Part shown: positions 24,991 through 34,612 of the stretch, piece by piece
Numbering within the stretch: position 1 is the first letter of the stretch
How the letters are laid out: every line of letters begins with the position of its first letter
Assembly (NCBI RefSeq): GCF_046524175.1
Contig: NZ_JBEFZF010000001.1
Location: 558,001 to 622,000, forward strand
DNA: 64,000 nucleotides
Direction: 5' to 3'
DNA from: Spongiivirga sp046524175
Lineage (GTDB): Bacteria > Bacteroidota > Bacteroidia > Flavobacteriales > Flavobacteriaceae
Position numbers and translations under genes: made by a program
Notes under the pieces: model-generated
The model's input: the letters and a program-made list of their open reading frames with translations, nothing else
Database searches by the model: none
Told to the model about the DNA's origin: nothing

Positions 24991-25287
24991 ATAGATTGTT
25001 TAGTGCCGTAAAACTATGTGGTAAATGTTCATGAAAATCTTAAGGTGATGGTAATAAAACGATAAAACTCTCACAAAAAAATAGGCTGACGTCGACTACA
25101 TTTTATGATTGTTTGTTAAAGAGGAGTCAATAAATAGCGGTGATGATAAAGTGTACCTTGAGGTACTAGTATGTGTGCATTTCATTAAAACTCTTTTTCT
25201 ATTTCTGAAAATAAAAGTATCGATATCAAAAAATACAACGCGTAAAAAAACAGCGGGAGAGGTGCTAAAAAAGTAACGGTATACAAA
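24991..25287. other. 297-bp gap between barrel and AraC genes
   Basis: Both flanking genes are on the minus strand, so this gap holds the promoter of the barrel/hydrolase operon and the end of the AraC transcript. GTACCTTGAGGTAC at 25153-25166 forms a tight 6-bp inverted repeat. No gene is seen. Confidence 0.4.
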
Positions 25288-26379
25288 TTAGGACGTTTGT
25301 TTACCCTTTCTATATGCTCCTGGTGAGATTCCCATATGGGTTCTAAAGGTACTATAAAAAGCACTCTTAGATTTAAACCCGGCTTCCAAGCCTATCGACT
25401 CAACAGAGTATTTGTTAAACACAGGATTGTGTAAGAGATTTTTAGCAGCATCAATTCGGTATTCATTAACAAATTGGCTCAAGCTTTTATTCATTTCCTG
25501 ATTTAATATTTGGGACAGGTACACTTCACTAGTCCCTAGGCGAGTTGCTAGCTCGCTCCGACTTAAAAGAGGATTTTTATATAACTCCTCTTCATCCATT
25601 AACGCATAGAGTTGTGCACTGATTTTAGAAACGGTGGTTTCGTTTACTTTCTTTTTTGGTCTTGTATTAATGCTTCCTTGTGCAACAAGATAATCGTGTA
25701 GTTCGTTTTTTTGAATTGCTACCTGTAACTTGAAAATCCCATTATACAAAACCCACCATGAAAAAAGGGAAACTATGATTAGTAGAAAATCGATAATATG
25801 ATCAGAATCGAAAAGATAAAACTCTATTTTAGATACAAGCCAGATTAAAATAAGGCAGAAAATATAAAAGTTGAATCTCAATAACCATCGTTTTTCCATT
25901 TTAGAAACGGCAGAACTCTTTTTTATTAATATTCTTCCCCAAAAAATAAGAATCACATTGAAAAGAAATGATGTGCTATCCTTAAGATAATATATCAGGG
26001 TATCGAAATGCTCACTATAAAAACCAAAAATGGAACTTGTGATAAAATAACATTCAATACCTACAGAAAGTATAAATGGAGCATACAACCATTTAAACCA
26101 TTTTTTTGTTAAGTACTCATGCTTTATTTGAATAAGAAAATATGTGAACAAGGTAGCCGCAAACAGAAATTCTAATGTAATATTTAGAATAAACTCAAAG
26201 ACGAAATTGTCTAGATCAAACCATCCTGCAAACGTAATAGTTGATTGCAAAAATAGAGAGGCGGCAAGATATTTATTAGCACGCCCTTTATAAAAAGTAA
26301 CTGTTAGTAACGCAATACCAATGAAGTATCCTATAATACTACCCGCAATTATTGCGAAGTCAAATATTGTTTTAATCAA
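25288..26379 (-). CDS. Membrane-embedded AraC-family transcriptional regulator
   Basis: The 363-residue protein has an N-terminal half with about seven membrane helices (AIIAGSIIGYFIGIALLTV through IIDFLLIIVSLFSWWVLYN). A linker leads to a C-terminal AraC domain: the first helix-turn-helix LLSRSELATRLGTSEVYLSQILNQ, then FVNEYRIDAAKNLL and the second turn SVESIGLEAGFKSKSAFYSTFRTHMGISPGAYR. Membrane-bound AraC regulators of this 7TM type are common in flavobacteria. It is divergent from the GH31 gene across 162 bp and is the obvious candidate to control it. The signal would be sensed in or across the membrane. Confidence 0.9.
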   Translation of the reverse strand: MIKTIFDFAIIAGSIIGYFIGIALLTVTFYKGRANKYLAASLFLQSTITFAGWFDLDNFVFEFILNITLEFLFAATLFTYFLIQIKHEYLTKKWFKWLYAPFILSVGIECYFITSSIFGFYSEHFDTLIYYLKDSTSFLFNVILIFWGRILIKKSSAVSKMEKRWLLRFNFYIFCLILIWLVSKIEFYLFDSDHIIDFLLIIVSLFSWWVLYNGIFKLQVAIQKNELHDYLVAQGSINTRPKKKVNETTVSKISAQLYALMDEEELYKNPLLSRSELATRLGTSEVYLSQILNQEMNKSLSQFVNEYRIDAAKNLLHNPVFNKYSVESIGLEAGFKSKSAFYSTFRTHMGISPGAYRKGKQTS

Positions 26380-26541
26380 TAGTTGTACAAATTTAGTCCA
26401 CTAAAATAGCCGCCACGCATAGATACTATTTTATATATGATAACAACAAATACTTTAAGATATTTTTATAGTTGTATTGACTTTTTATTTATGTTCTAAC
26501 TTTAGTTTAAATTTAAGGTTTAACACTACGACACGTCTTTT

Positions 26542-28938
26542 ATGCAGCGACTAACATATCTTTATTTGTTACTGTTTTTAGTACTTTTTCTAAGCGCCTG
26601 TACTAATAAAACTTACAAAATTCAAGGTAATAGTATTTTAATTTCCAATACTGAAGGTATCAAACTTCGACTGATACCTTATGGTAATAAAATGATCAGA
26701 GTCCAATATGCGCAGTTCGACGAGGAGTTTTTTCCAAATGATCATTATGAAATGGTCGCTTCTCATGATTTTGATGGGGGGCTTACTATTAAGGAAACTA
26801 AGAACACTTATGAAGTAGGGATGGTTGGTCAAGAAAACTTACAACTATTCATAGATAAAGAAAACTTAACGCTCGATTATCATTATTTAGGGCAATCAAT
26901 ATTAAGAGAAAAGCCAGGTTCTATTGATAATGCAGACGACTTGATCCGATCATTTGTTAGCGACCCTAACGAGCATTTTACAGGTTTAGGACATAGTTAT
27001 TATGGTCGAGAAGCAAGTATTGATCTCAAAGGAAAAAAACATGCCAGAAACTATGGGAGTGATTCACATGAACAAGCACCTTTAATTGTACCCTTCTTTA
27101 TGTCGAGTAAAGGGTATGGTATATTTTTGAATAGTACTTTTGAGAATTACTTCAATTTTGGTGAAGATGGAGCATATGAATTTGGAATTAAAACTTCTGG
27201 TTTTGAAGGACAAATGGATTATTTTTTCATTCTTGGTCCAAGCCTGAAGGAAGTATTACAAGAATATGTCTCCCTAACAGGCAAGCCACGTTTACCCCAA
27301 AAATCTATATTTGGTCTTCAGCTTTCGGATAAAGGACATGATCATAATTCGGCAACACCATCCAATGAAACCTGGTGGCGAGGTAAAATACAGGCCCATA
27401 AAGCAGCGGGGTTTCCTTTAGATCACATTGTCAATGATAATAGGTGGCGTGCAGGCGGAGGAAAGCGATGCGAATCTTTTATTGAGTGGGACAGGGGAAG
27501 ATACCCAAATCCTACTGACTATAAAAAATGGACAGACGAGCAGGGACTTAGCATGACGATCGATTTTAATAGGTGTATTGGACAGTTTAGTGAAGGATGG
27601 AAACCAGAGTTTAATATTCCTGTTACAGATGGGATCAATTTTAAGGAAAGTGCTCCTGACTTAACCAATGCTGAATTTAGAAATTGGTTTTGGAATATTT
27701 TTTACAAAAAATCACTAGATCCAACCCTAAAATATCCAGGTGACGCTCTTTGGATAGATGAGTTTGATGAAATGGGGAAGGCACCGAAAGATATGGTTTT
27801 AGCCAATGGAAGAAGCTCCGCTGAAATGCGAAACTATTGGTTCTTCTTAATTGCAAAAGCATTAGTGAAGGATGGTTGGGATAAACAGATTGGAGTAGAG
27901 AAGCGCCCCTATGTCTGGGTACGCGGCATGACTGCAGGTGCGCAGCGATACGCAACCCTTTGGAGTGGTGATATATATCCTACTTACGAGGATATGAAAT
28001 TTCAAATACGGTCTATGCAACTGGCGGGGTTATCTGGCTTTCCATTCTGGGGGCATGATGCAGGAGGGTTTTATGATTGGGATAAGAATACAGGACCCGA
28101 CGAACAACTATATCAGCAATGGGCCATGGCAATGGGTGCTTTTTCTCCCATATGGAAACCACATGGTATGGGTGCTTCGCGATGGCCCTTAGACAGATCG
28201 AAGGAATCACAAGCAGTGGCTCGAAAATACAGTGATTTGCGCTATGGCTTGATGCCATACACCTATTCAAATGCTTATTTGGCTCATGAAAAAGGAGTGC
28301 CCATGGTTCAACCTATGATTTTGGACTATGGTGATAATGAACAGGCATGGAATCGAGATCTTCAATATTTATGGGGTGAAAACATGTTAATTACTCCAAA
28401 TATATCCAATTCTAACTTCGTTGATGTATGGTTACCAAAAGGAGGATGGTACAACTATTGGAATGATGAATATCATGAAAAAGAAGAACAATTGTCATTC
28501 AAAATAGTAGATAATGCGTATCCTATTTTTATAAAAGCAGGAGCCATTATACCAACAATCGCACCTTCAACTAGTATTGCCAGTGCTAATAATTCAGAAT
28601 TGATGATACACGTTTATGCTGGCGCCAATGGTAGTTTTACGCTGTATGAAGATGATGGTATAAGTGAAAAATACCAAACCAATGAAGAATTGCGAAGAAC
28701 ACTTATGCAGTATGATAATACCCTAAAAAAATTGACTATAGAAAAGGCTAATGGTAATTTTGAAGGGGCAAGTATTTCTAGAGATTATACAATTGTTTTT
28801 CATGGGATAAAAAAAGCTCTCGAGGTAAAAGTCAATGGTCAGGCGGCTACGAGTATCTTTGATGAGGGAGCTCATACACTTACTATTGGCTTAGGTAATA
28901 TGTCTATTAAGGAAAATATCACAGTTTTAATATATTAA
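26542..28938 (+). CDS. Glycoside hydrolase family 31 lipoprotein (alpha-glucosidase-like)
   Basis: The 798-residue protein has a lipobox LSAC (Cys20), an N-terminal beta-sandwich (galactose-mutarotase-like), a TIM barrel and C-terminal beta domains. The nucleophile is probably Asp406 in LWIDEFDE, and the acid/base Asp506 in FPFWGHDAGGF. The nucleophile strand departs from the common WxDMxE form of GH31, and KAAGFPLDHIVNDNRW replaces the usual barrel-strand sequence, so this belongs to an unusual GH31 branch. Alpha-linked glycans at the cell surface are the probable substrates. The SnoaL/NTF2-like lipoprotein gene 20 bp downstream is in the same unit; no SusC/SusD pair is nearby. Confidence 0.88.
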   Translation: MQRLTYLYLLLFLVLFLSACTNKTYKIQGNSILISNTEGIKLRLIPYGNKMIRVQYAQFDEEFFPNDHYEMVASHDFDGGLTIKETKNTYEVGMVGQENLQLFIDKENLTLDYHYLGQSILREKPGSIDNADDLIRSFVSDPNEHFTGLGHSYYGREASIDLKGKKHARNYGSDSHEQAPLIVPFFMSSKGYGIFLNSTFENYFNFGEDGAYEFGIKTSGFEGQMDYFFILGPSLKEVLQEYVSLTGKPRLPQKSIFGLQLSDKGHDHNSATPSNETWWRGKIQAHKAAGFPLDHIVNDNRWRAGGGKRCESFIEWDRGRYPNPTDYKKWTDEQGLSMTIDFNRCIGQFSEGWKPEFNIPVTDGINFKESAPDLTNAEFRNWFWNIFYKKSLDPTLKYPGDALWIDEFDEMGKAPKDMVLANGRSSAEMRNYWFFLIAKALVKDGWDKQIGVEKRPYVWVRGMTAGAQRYATLWSGDIYPTYEDMKFQIRSMQLAGLSGFPFWGHDAGGFYDWDKNTGPDEQLYQQWAMAMGAFSPIWKPHGMGASRWPLDRSKESQAVARKYSDLRYGLMPYTYSNAYLAHEKGVPMVQPMILDYGDNEQAWNRDLQYLWGENMLITPNISNSNFVDVWLPKGGWYNYWNDEYHEKEEQLSFKIVDNAYPIFIKAGAIIPTIAPSTSIASANNSELMIHVYAGANGSFTLYEDDGISEKYQTNEELRRTLMQYDNTLKKLTIEKANGNFEGASISRDYTIVFHGIKKALEVKVNGQAATSIFDEGAHTLTIGLGNMSIKENITVLIY

Positions 28939-28957
28939 AATACTAAATAGGTAGTTT

Positions 28958-29518
28958 ATGAAAAAGATAGTTTTACTTCTAGTTTCTCTTTATTTCATGG
29001 TAGGTTGTACGGACGCAAAATTGAATCATCAAGATACTATTACGGCCTATTATAATGCTAGGAATAAATTAGACTTTAATGAATTGAAAACACTTGTGAA
29101 TGATAGTATCACCATTATTTCAGGAGATTATGTTATGCCTTACAATACGAAGGGTTTTTATGAAGTCTTTAAATGGGATTCGATATTCAAGCCCTCTTAC
29201 AAATTAGTGGAACTAGAAGAAAAGAGCAATCAGGTCATTGCCAATGTCAAAATAAATTCGGTTCGTAATACGTTTTTGAAAAATAGCGATATGACATGTC
29301 AATATAGAATCAGTTTTAGCTCAGGAAAAATTTCAAAAATAGAAGAATTGAACTGCACCAATGTTGATTGGAATACTTGGCGACAAGGAGTAGATTCATT
29401 AACCTCTTGGATAAAGAAACACCATCCGGAACTTGATGGCTTTATTAATGATATGACCATGAATGGGGCTGAAAACTACCTGAAAGCTATCGAGTTATAC
29501 CAAGCCAATGTTGACTGA
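28958..29518 (+). CDS. NTF2/SnoaL-like lipoprotein
   Basis: The 186-residue protein has a lipobox MVGC (Cys17). It then has a SnoaL/NTF2-like cone: DTITAYYNARNKLDFNELKTLVND, ITIISGDYVMPYNTKGFYEVFKWDSIF, KLVELEEKSNQVIANVKI, TCQYRISFSSGKISKIEEL. The C-terminal helices (TWRQGVDSLTSWIKKHHPELDGF, NYLKAIELYQ) fit small periplasmic proteins of this type. No catalytic residues are evident. It follows the GH31 gene by 20 bp and ends 18 bp from the convergent LytTR gene. Confidence 0.7.
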   Translation: MKKIVLLLVSLYFMVGCTDAKLNHQDTITAYYNARNKLDFNELKTLVNDSITIISGDYVMPYNTKGFYEVFKWDSIFKPSYKLVELEEKSNQVIANVKINSVRNTFLKNSDMTCQYRISFSSGKISKIEELNCTNVDWNTWRQGVDSLTSWIKKHHPELDGFINDMTMNGAENYLKAIELYQANVD

Positions 29519-29536
29519 ACCGTTTTTGAGATTAGA

Positions 29537-30235
29537 TTACAACCACTTCGATTTGAGGTCCTTATATTTTGTTCTTCCAATAGGTATAAGCTGTCCATTT
29601 TTTAGCTCGGCGATATATTTGCTGCCAGATTCTACTATAATTTCCTTTATTTCAGACATTTTAACCAGATACGATTTGTGAATACGTTCAAAACTAGGCG
29701 ATAACAGCTGTTCTAGTTTTTCGAGCGATTTATCATGTAACTCTTTTCTTTTATTTGTCATAAAGAGCTCCGTATAGGCACCGGCGCCTTTTATGTAAGT
29801 TACTTCTTCAATAGCTATTAGCTGTACTTTATGCCGCTTTTTCACAGCTAAAAACTTAACTATGTTGGGTCCTGTTTTTTCTTTTGAACCTGCTCTCATT
29901 AAAGCTTGGTCTAACCGGGTACTATTAAAAGGTTTTGGCACAAAATCGAGCACTCCATATTCAAAAGCAGTAATTGCTTGCTCTTTATAAGCTGAAATAA
30001 TTATTGTATGAAACGATTCAGAAACAGCTGCAGTAAGTAGATCAAAACCATTTTCACCATTAAGGTTTAAATCCAAAAGAACGAGATCCAATTCATTATT
30101 CCCGATAAATTTCATTGCCTCATGCAGCGTGTTTGTATGATTTATTACTCGTAAGCTGTCCCCAAAAAAGGCACGAGTCATTCGTTCTATTCTCTTAGCT
30201 ATCCTTGATTCATCTTCAACAATTAAAATCTTCAT
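29537..30235 (-). CDS. LytTR-family response regulator paired with 7TM-type kinase
   Basis: The 232-residue protein has a receiver (VEDESRIAKR, acceptor Asp55 in LLDLNLNGENG, VPKPFNSTRL with the conserved Lys) and a C-terminal LytTR domain (VKKRHKVQLIAIEEVTYIKGAGAY, FERIHKSYLVKM, LIPIGRTKYKDL). Its start is 4 bp after the kinase stop, so the two are one operon. The receiver belongs to a different subgroup from those at 21475 and 45728, which are mutually closer. Target genes are not evident nearby. Confidence 0.93.
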   Translation of the reverse strand: MKILIVEDESRIAKRIERMTRAFFGDSLRVINHTNTLHEAMKFIGNNELDLVLLDLNLNGENGFDLLTAAVSESFHTIIISAYKEQAITAFEYGVLDFVPKPFNSTRLDQALMRAGSKEKTGPNIVKFLAVKKRHKVQLIAIEEVTYIKGAGAYTELFMTNKRKELHDKSLEKLEQLLSPSFERIHKSYLVKMSEIKEIIVESGSKYIAELKNGQLIPIGRTKYKDLKSKWL

Positions 30236-30239
30236 CTCT

Positions 30240-31922
30240 TTACAAATAAATTTTTATGGTGTTCTTCCATCCATGATGTACAGGTTCTGAGGTAAATTCC
30301 CATTGTTCATGATAACTCTCCGTGAGACGTGCCTTGATATATTTAAGTCCAGTACCTTCTTTCATATTGTTTGTTGCTTCTCTTGCAGAAGTTGCAAACG
30401 TTAAAAACGTAAAGCATTTAAAATCACTATTTGACTCGAATCCTAGCTTAAATCTTATGCTATTATCCTCTAGAGGCAAGCTATGCGTGATTCCATTTTC
30501 CAACAGCGTATGAAGAATTCCCGGTGGTATTTTTTCTTCGGGATCTATGCCTTCTTCCTCCCAAGAATAGTTAACCTCTTTTCTATATTCCATAATCTTT
30601 AAATGCGAACGACAAAGTTCTATTTCCTGAGTAATTGGTATTAATGTCTGGTTCTCAATCTGATTAAAAAGATCAAATTCTTTGGCTAATGCCTCTATGA
30701 ACAAAACTCCTTTCTTTGGGGATTCTTCCACCCAATCTATTAATGAGGTCAAGGTGTTCATCAGAAAATGAGGTTGAATATTCTTTTTTAGTAATTCTAA
30801 TCTCAGGCGCGTAGATTGAACTAGTGAATTTTCATAGGCCAAGCGTTGTTCTTTAATTCTAAGCGAAAGTAAATACAGCATGCTCAAAAGAATAAGGCTA
30901 AAACCTGCAAAAAGGCTGACAGTAAATGAAACCGAGTAACGTATGCCCACGCAAATAAGAAGGGTAAGCAAAACTAAAAGAGCTCCTTTGGCTTTTTTAT
31001 ATACTCCAAATATCGCTATCCCAGCAGAAAACACCCATAAACTCACCACCATATTATAAGCTGTGAAATTGAAAGAATGGTGTTTAAAGATGAATATGTA
31101 TAATAAAATTCCAACATAAATACCTAAAAAAAGCTTCCGTTTAGGATAGGGAAACTGCATAGAAAAATAGAGTGGAATTAAAAAAGAAATACCAAACATT
31201 AAACTGGTAATAACCTCTAGTCTTATCACATGGAGACTGTAATGGATTGGCACGGTGGTCCTAATAAACTGGGTCATTGTCAAGGCAAAAAAGAAAAAAC
31301 AACTAATGCTAAAAACAAGCATCGGATACTCTTTTTTGTTTCCTAAAAAAAGAAAGAAAAAATAGAAAGAGGCGATCAGAAAGGCTCCGGCAAAAAGGTG
31401 TATATAGGAAGTTTCGATTAATTGGCTGGTCAATAGATCATCATAATAATTGATATCCATAGCCCAAATACCAACGTGATCTGGAAAATGATAGAGACTT
31501 GATCGTATTGCTAATACATGTTCTCCTTTTGTGGTCAGATGTTCTGGGATACTAAACGTCGCCCATAGTTTACCTTCCGGTTCAAGTATGGCTTCTTGTC
31601 CCGGATTCCCATTTCTCCCGATCAAAGTGCCATCCCAAAAAACCTCATATTCACCGTATACTTCTAGCTGAATACCATAGGGTTGAAAAGTTTCTGGGGC
31701 TTTTAAAATATCAATCTCAGTCCTTGACCAGAAAATCAGTCCGTCAGGCACCCAATCAATTTTTTTTACCCAGTCTTGATTATTCCATTTTTTTGCTGCC
31801 CATTCTTGTTGATCACCTATTTTGAATACAGTTTCATACTTCTTGAAAATGGGAGATTCTTGAGTGCATGAACTCACAAATAACAATACTAAAAGAAAAC
31901 AAGGTAAAGATCTCAAATTCAT
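30240..31922 (-). CDS. Sensor histidine kinase with extracellular jelly-roll and seven-helix (DISM-like) sensor
   Basis: The 560-residue protein starts with a lipoprotein-like signal (VLLFVSSC, Cys19). An extracellular beta-domain of about 150 residues follows (GIQLEVYGEYEVFWDGTLIGRNG, FSIPEHLTTKGEHVLAIRSS), then about seven membrane helices between residues 170 and 350. A linker coiled coil and the LytS-type box KKNIQPHFLMNTLTSLIDWV come next, with a short ATPase domain (LLENGITHSL, GTGLKYIKARL). This is the 7TMR-DISM layout, in which the outer domain binds a small ligand, often a carbohydrate. It may signal sugar availability to the LytTR partner. The GH31 neighbour fits that idea but does not prove it. 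Confidence 0.88.
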   Translation of the reverse strand: MNLRSLPCFLLVLLFVSSCTQESPIFKKYETVFKIGDQQEWAAKKWNNQDWVKKIDWVPDGLIFWSRTEIDILKAPETFQPYGIQLEVYGEYEVFWDGTLIGRNGNPGQEAILEPEGKLWATFSIPEHLTTKGEHVLAIRSSLYHFPDHVGIWAMDINYYDDLLTSQLIETSYIHLFAGAFLIASFYFFFLFLGNKKEYPMLVFSISCFFFFALTMTQFIRTTVPIHYSLHVIRLEVITSLMFGISFLIPLYFSMQFPYPKRKLFLGIYVGILLYIFIFKHHSFNFTAYNMVVSLWVFSAGIAIFGVYKKAKGALLVLLTLLICVGIRYSVSFTVSLFAGFSLILLSMLYLLSLRIKEQRLAYENSLVQSTRLRLELLKKNIQPHFLMNTLTSLIDWVEESPKKGVLFIEALAKEFDLFNQIENQTLIPITQEIELCRSHLKIMEYRKEVNYSWEEEGIDPEEKIPPGILHTLLENGITHSLPLEDNSIRFKLGFESNSDFKCFTFLTFATSAREATNNMKEGTGLKYIKARLTESYHEQWEFTSEPVHHGWKNTIKIYL

Positions 31923-32011
31923 TTAATGAGGTTTTCTAACGCAAACTAACCATTATAAAATGGCTTCTTAGAGCAGTTTATTAGGGTATAGAGCAGTTGG
32001 CAAAATTTAGA

Positions 32012-32042
32012 TTGAATTCATCAAAGAAAAATACATCTTTTG
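32012..32042 (+). promoter_or_regulatory. Candidate promoter of the propeller/beta-lactamase gene
   Basis: TTG (32012-32014), 20 bases, then ATCTTTTG (32035-32042) fits the Bacteroidota -33/-7 layout with TA swapped to AT. It lies 34 bp before the start codon. This is a sequence match only. Confidence 0.3.
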
Positions 32043-32075
32043 TAAGGTACAAAAACACATTCAACCCAATATTCA

Positions 32076-34112
32076 ATGAAAACTAAAAATTTAAAGCAAA
32101 TAAATGTCCTATTCGTATTGACTCTAATATCGGTCAATGCATATTGCCAGAATGGGCAACTATCTGAGTCAACTTCCAGTACAATTGCTTATTCATCAAC
32201 TGAATCGGGTACTATAGAAATTCATCAAATAAATGCTAATGGTAAATCAACTATAAAAAGCACCAACGAGAAAGGTGGTTATTTGGCTTGGTCTCCTGAC
32301 GGAAAACATTTTGCTTTTTATTACAAATATGATGACAAAAAAACATGGTCTATTCACACAATGAACAGGGATGGTACTAATAGGAAACGATTAACTCATG
32401 AAAAAAATAAATGGGATAATTCACCAACATGGTCGCCCGATGGAAAGAAAATAGTCTTTTCTAGAGCTTATAAGGACACAGACAAAAATTGGAAGAAAGA
32501 ACTTTGGATTATGAATTCTGATGGCAGCCAACAAACTCAACTCAAATCACTTAATGGTGGTGGTCCTTATTTTACTCCTGAAGGTAAAATAGTCTTTCAC
32601 TCTGAATTCAAAGACAAAAAAAATGAGATAAGTATATCAGATATTGATGGTAAGAATATCATTCATTTAACAGACAATGAAGCTGAAGATTGGCACCCTG
32701 AGGTTTCACCCGATGGCAAGCAAATAGCTTTTATGTCAGACAGAGATGGGAACCATGAGATTTATGTGATGAATATTGATGGTTCTAATCAAAAAAGATT
32801 GACAAATAACGATTTTGATGATTGGTATCCATCATGGTCTCCTGATGGTTCTCAACTAATTTTTTCATCAACTAGGAATGGAGAAAAAAGTATTTATATA
32901 ATGAACATTGATGGTGGCGAAGTCAGAAAGTTAATACCGAATGCTACAAGTCCCGCATGGTTAAAAATCAAAACACAACGAAGCGATAGTAGCTTAGCTG
33001 ATACAGCAGTTAAAGAATACGTAAATTCTTTCCGCGATATTTCTATTCTTAAAGAAGCTATTGTTCATGCATCTCCAAAAAATAGAAGTGATGGTATTCC
33101 TGTAGGTAAATTAGGTATTGATGGAGGAGATAAAGCGATGATTCTTAAGTTGTCTCAGGAGATAGCCGATAGTAAAGATAGTATCTTTGACAGCTTTCTT
33201 ATTGCTCATAATGGCAGGCTCTTGTTTGAATCATACTTTAGACGTGGTCGCATCAATATGCCTCATCCACAAGCGTCAGCCACTAAGACGTATACCGGCT
33301 TAGCATTTGCACGGGCCATCCAGCTAGGATATCTAACTATGGAAGATTTAGACAAGCCTTTAGTAAGCTTTCTTAAAGATCTTGATTCCACAAAATTTGT
33401 TGATGGTGTAGAAAAGATCACCTTGAACCATGCACTAACTTCGCGAACAGGTATTCGAATAAGTAAAGAGCAGAAAGAAAAAATCGAAGAAACTCCAAGC
33501 TTATTAAAAGGCCAAGGTGAAGTTCAAGCCTTGCTCGAACATAGTACACCGATTACTGAAAAGTCCCAAAATTTTAAATATGGAGACGGTGTTGGTTTAA
33601 TAATGCAAGTTATAGAAGCTGTTGTTCCAGGTTCTGCTAAAGACTTTATTAAAAATGAACTTTTCAATAAAATAGGCATTACAAATTACATCTGGTTGAC
33701 TGATGAACTTAATGGTCTTCCCGCTGCCGGATGGAGATCGAGCATATCATCAAGAGATATGATGAAGTTGGGAATATTGGCGATGAATAAGGGTAAATGG
33801 AATGGCGAACAGCTAATTCCGGAAGCCTTTATTACCAGAGCAATTAGTAGAGTCGTCAATGTTGGGGATGATGATGTCTTTGGCGGTGGAAAAGATGTCT
33901 CTAATCAGGGATATGGTTATTTCTGGTGGAATGCAGATTTAAAAGTTGGTGATAAAAGCTATTTCAGCGCGTCTGCTCAGGGTGGTGGTAGTCAGTACAT
34001 CATTTTAATTGAAGAGCTTAATCTGATTGTTGTTTTTACAGGGCATAACAATCATGGTAATGGGGCCTTGCAAATAACTGCAGAGCATATCCTGCCGGCA
34101 TTTATAAAGTAA
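32076..34112 (+). CDS. Secreted fusion: TolB-like beta-propeller plus class C beta-lactamase-fold serine hydrolase
   Basis: The 678-residue protein has a signal peptide (VLFVLTLISVNAYCQ). Residues about 35-300 carry PD40/WD40 repeats of the TolB type (LAWSPDGKHFAFYY, PTWSPDGKKIVFSR, PEVSPDGKQIAFMSD, PSWSPDGSQLIFSS). After a linker, residues about 350-678 form a beta-lactamase fold with SATK (nucleophile Ser401, Lys404), the second-motif Tyr502 in KYGDGVG and a third motif in SAQGGGSQYI. The catalytic set is that of class C beta-lactamases, esterases and DD-peptidases. Each half is familiar but the combination is uncommon. The propeller might bind a peptide or glycan substrate. A decayed PD40 lipoprotein gene follows. 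Confidence 0.87.
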   Translation: MKTKNLKQINVLFVLTLISVNAYCQNGQLSESTSSTIAYSSTESGTIEIHQINANGKSTIKSTNEKGGYLAWSPDGKHFAFYYKYDDKKTWSIHTMNRDGTNRKRLTHEKNKWDNSPTWSPDGKKIVFSRAYKDTDKNWKKELWIMNSDGSQQTQLKSLNGGGPYFTPEGKIVFHSEFKDKKNEISISDIDGKNIIHLTDNEAEDWHPEVSPDGKQIAFMSDRDGNHEIYVMNIDGSNQKRLTNNDFDDWYPSWSPDGSQLIFSSTRNGEKSIYIMNIDGGEVRKLIPNATSPAWLKIKTQRSDSSLADTAVKEYVNSFRDISILKEAIVHASPKNRSDGIPVGKLGIDGGDKAMILKLSQEIADSKDSIFDSFLIAHNGRLLFESYFRRGRINMPHPQASATKTYTGLAFARAIQLGYLTMEDLDKPLVSFLKDLDSTKFVDGVEKITLNHALTSRTGIRISKEQKEKIEETPSLLKGQGEVQALLEHSTPITEKSQNFKYGDGVGLIMQVIEAVVPGSAKDFIKNELFNKIGITNYIWLTDELNGLPAAGWRSSISSRDMMKLGILAMNKGKWNGEQLIPEAFITRAISRVVNVGDDDVFGGGKDVSNQGYGYFWWNADLKVGDKSYFSASAQGGGSQYIILIEELNLIVVFTGHNNHGNGALQITAEHILPAFIK

Positions 34113-34135
34113 TAAATTGTCATAAGAAAATCTAA

Positions 34136-34596
34136 ATGATGGAAAGAACAAACTTCATTTTAATAGCTGTGGGTATGCTTTTTTTTGTATGCCTGCAATT
34201 CCAAAAAAAATCAAACAGCAGGCAATGACCAAATGTCAATAGAAGAACTTTATCTTGGACAAAGTCCTCCGGATGAAACGCCTGTTGTTTTTGCTCCCCA
34301 AGTAGTTACCACAGCAGGTTGGAAATATGGCGGTGTGTTCACTCCAGACCTAAAAGAATTTTATTTCATCAGAGAAGTTGGAGATAGTACGGAAAATAAA
34401 AAAGGAATCTGTTGTTTTTCAATATAAAAATAATCGATGGCAAGAGTCCGTTATATCGCCAAGGGTTGGACAGCCTTTCATCTCACCTGATGGTAAGTGC
34501 CTCTTTTTTAATAGGAATATGGGCTCAGGCGACTTCGAAAATATTGACATATTTTCGGTGGATGCTTAGATTATAGAAACACTAAGACCGTACTAA
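34136..34596 (+). pseudogene. Decayed PD40/TolB-like lipoprotein gene with two homopolymer shifts and a nonsense codon
   Basis: Reading from ATG 34136, the signal sequence (FILIAVGMLF) breaks at a run of eight T (34179-34186). Removing one T gives a proper lipobox LYAC. A second break occurs at six A (34398-34403), where removing one A joins GDSTENKK to ESVVFQYKNNRW. The frame then meets TAG at 34567, just before IIETLRPY and TAA at 34594-34596. Homologues I recall are about twice as long, so an internal part also seems lost. This is a dead gene, unless the homopolymer shifts are sequencing errors and the nonsense codon merely trims the tail. Confidence 0.75.
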
Positions 34597-34612
34597 AACC
34601 AAAAGGACAATT

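Noticed and set aside
25153..25166. GTACCTTGAGGTAC small palindrome
   Set aside because: It is a single short site with no second copy and sits in the middle of a gap, so chance is likely.
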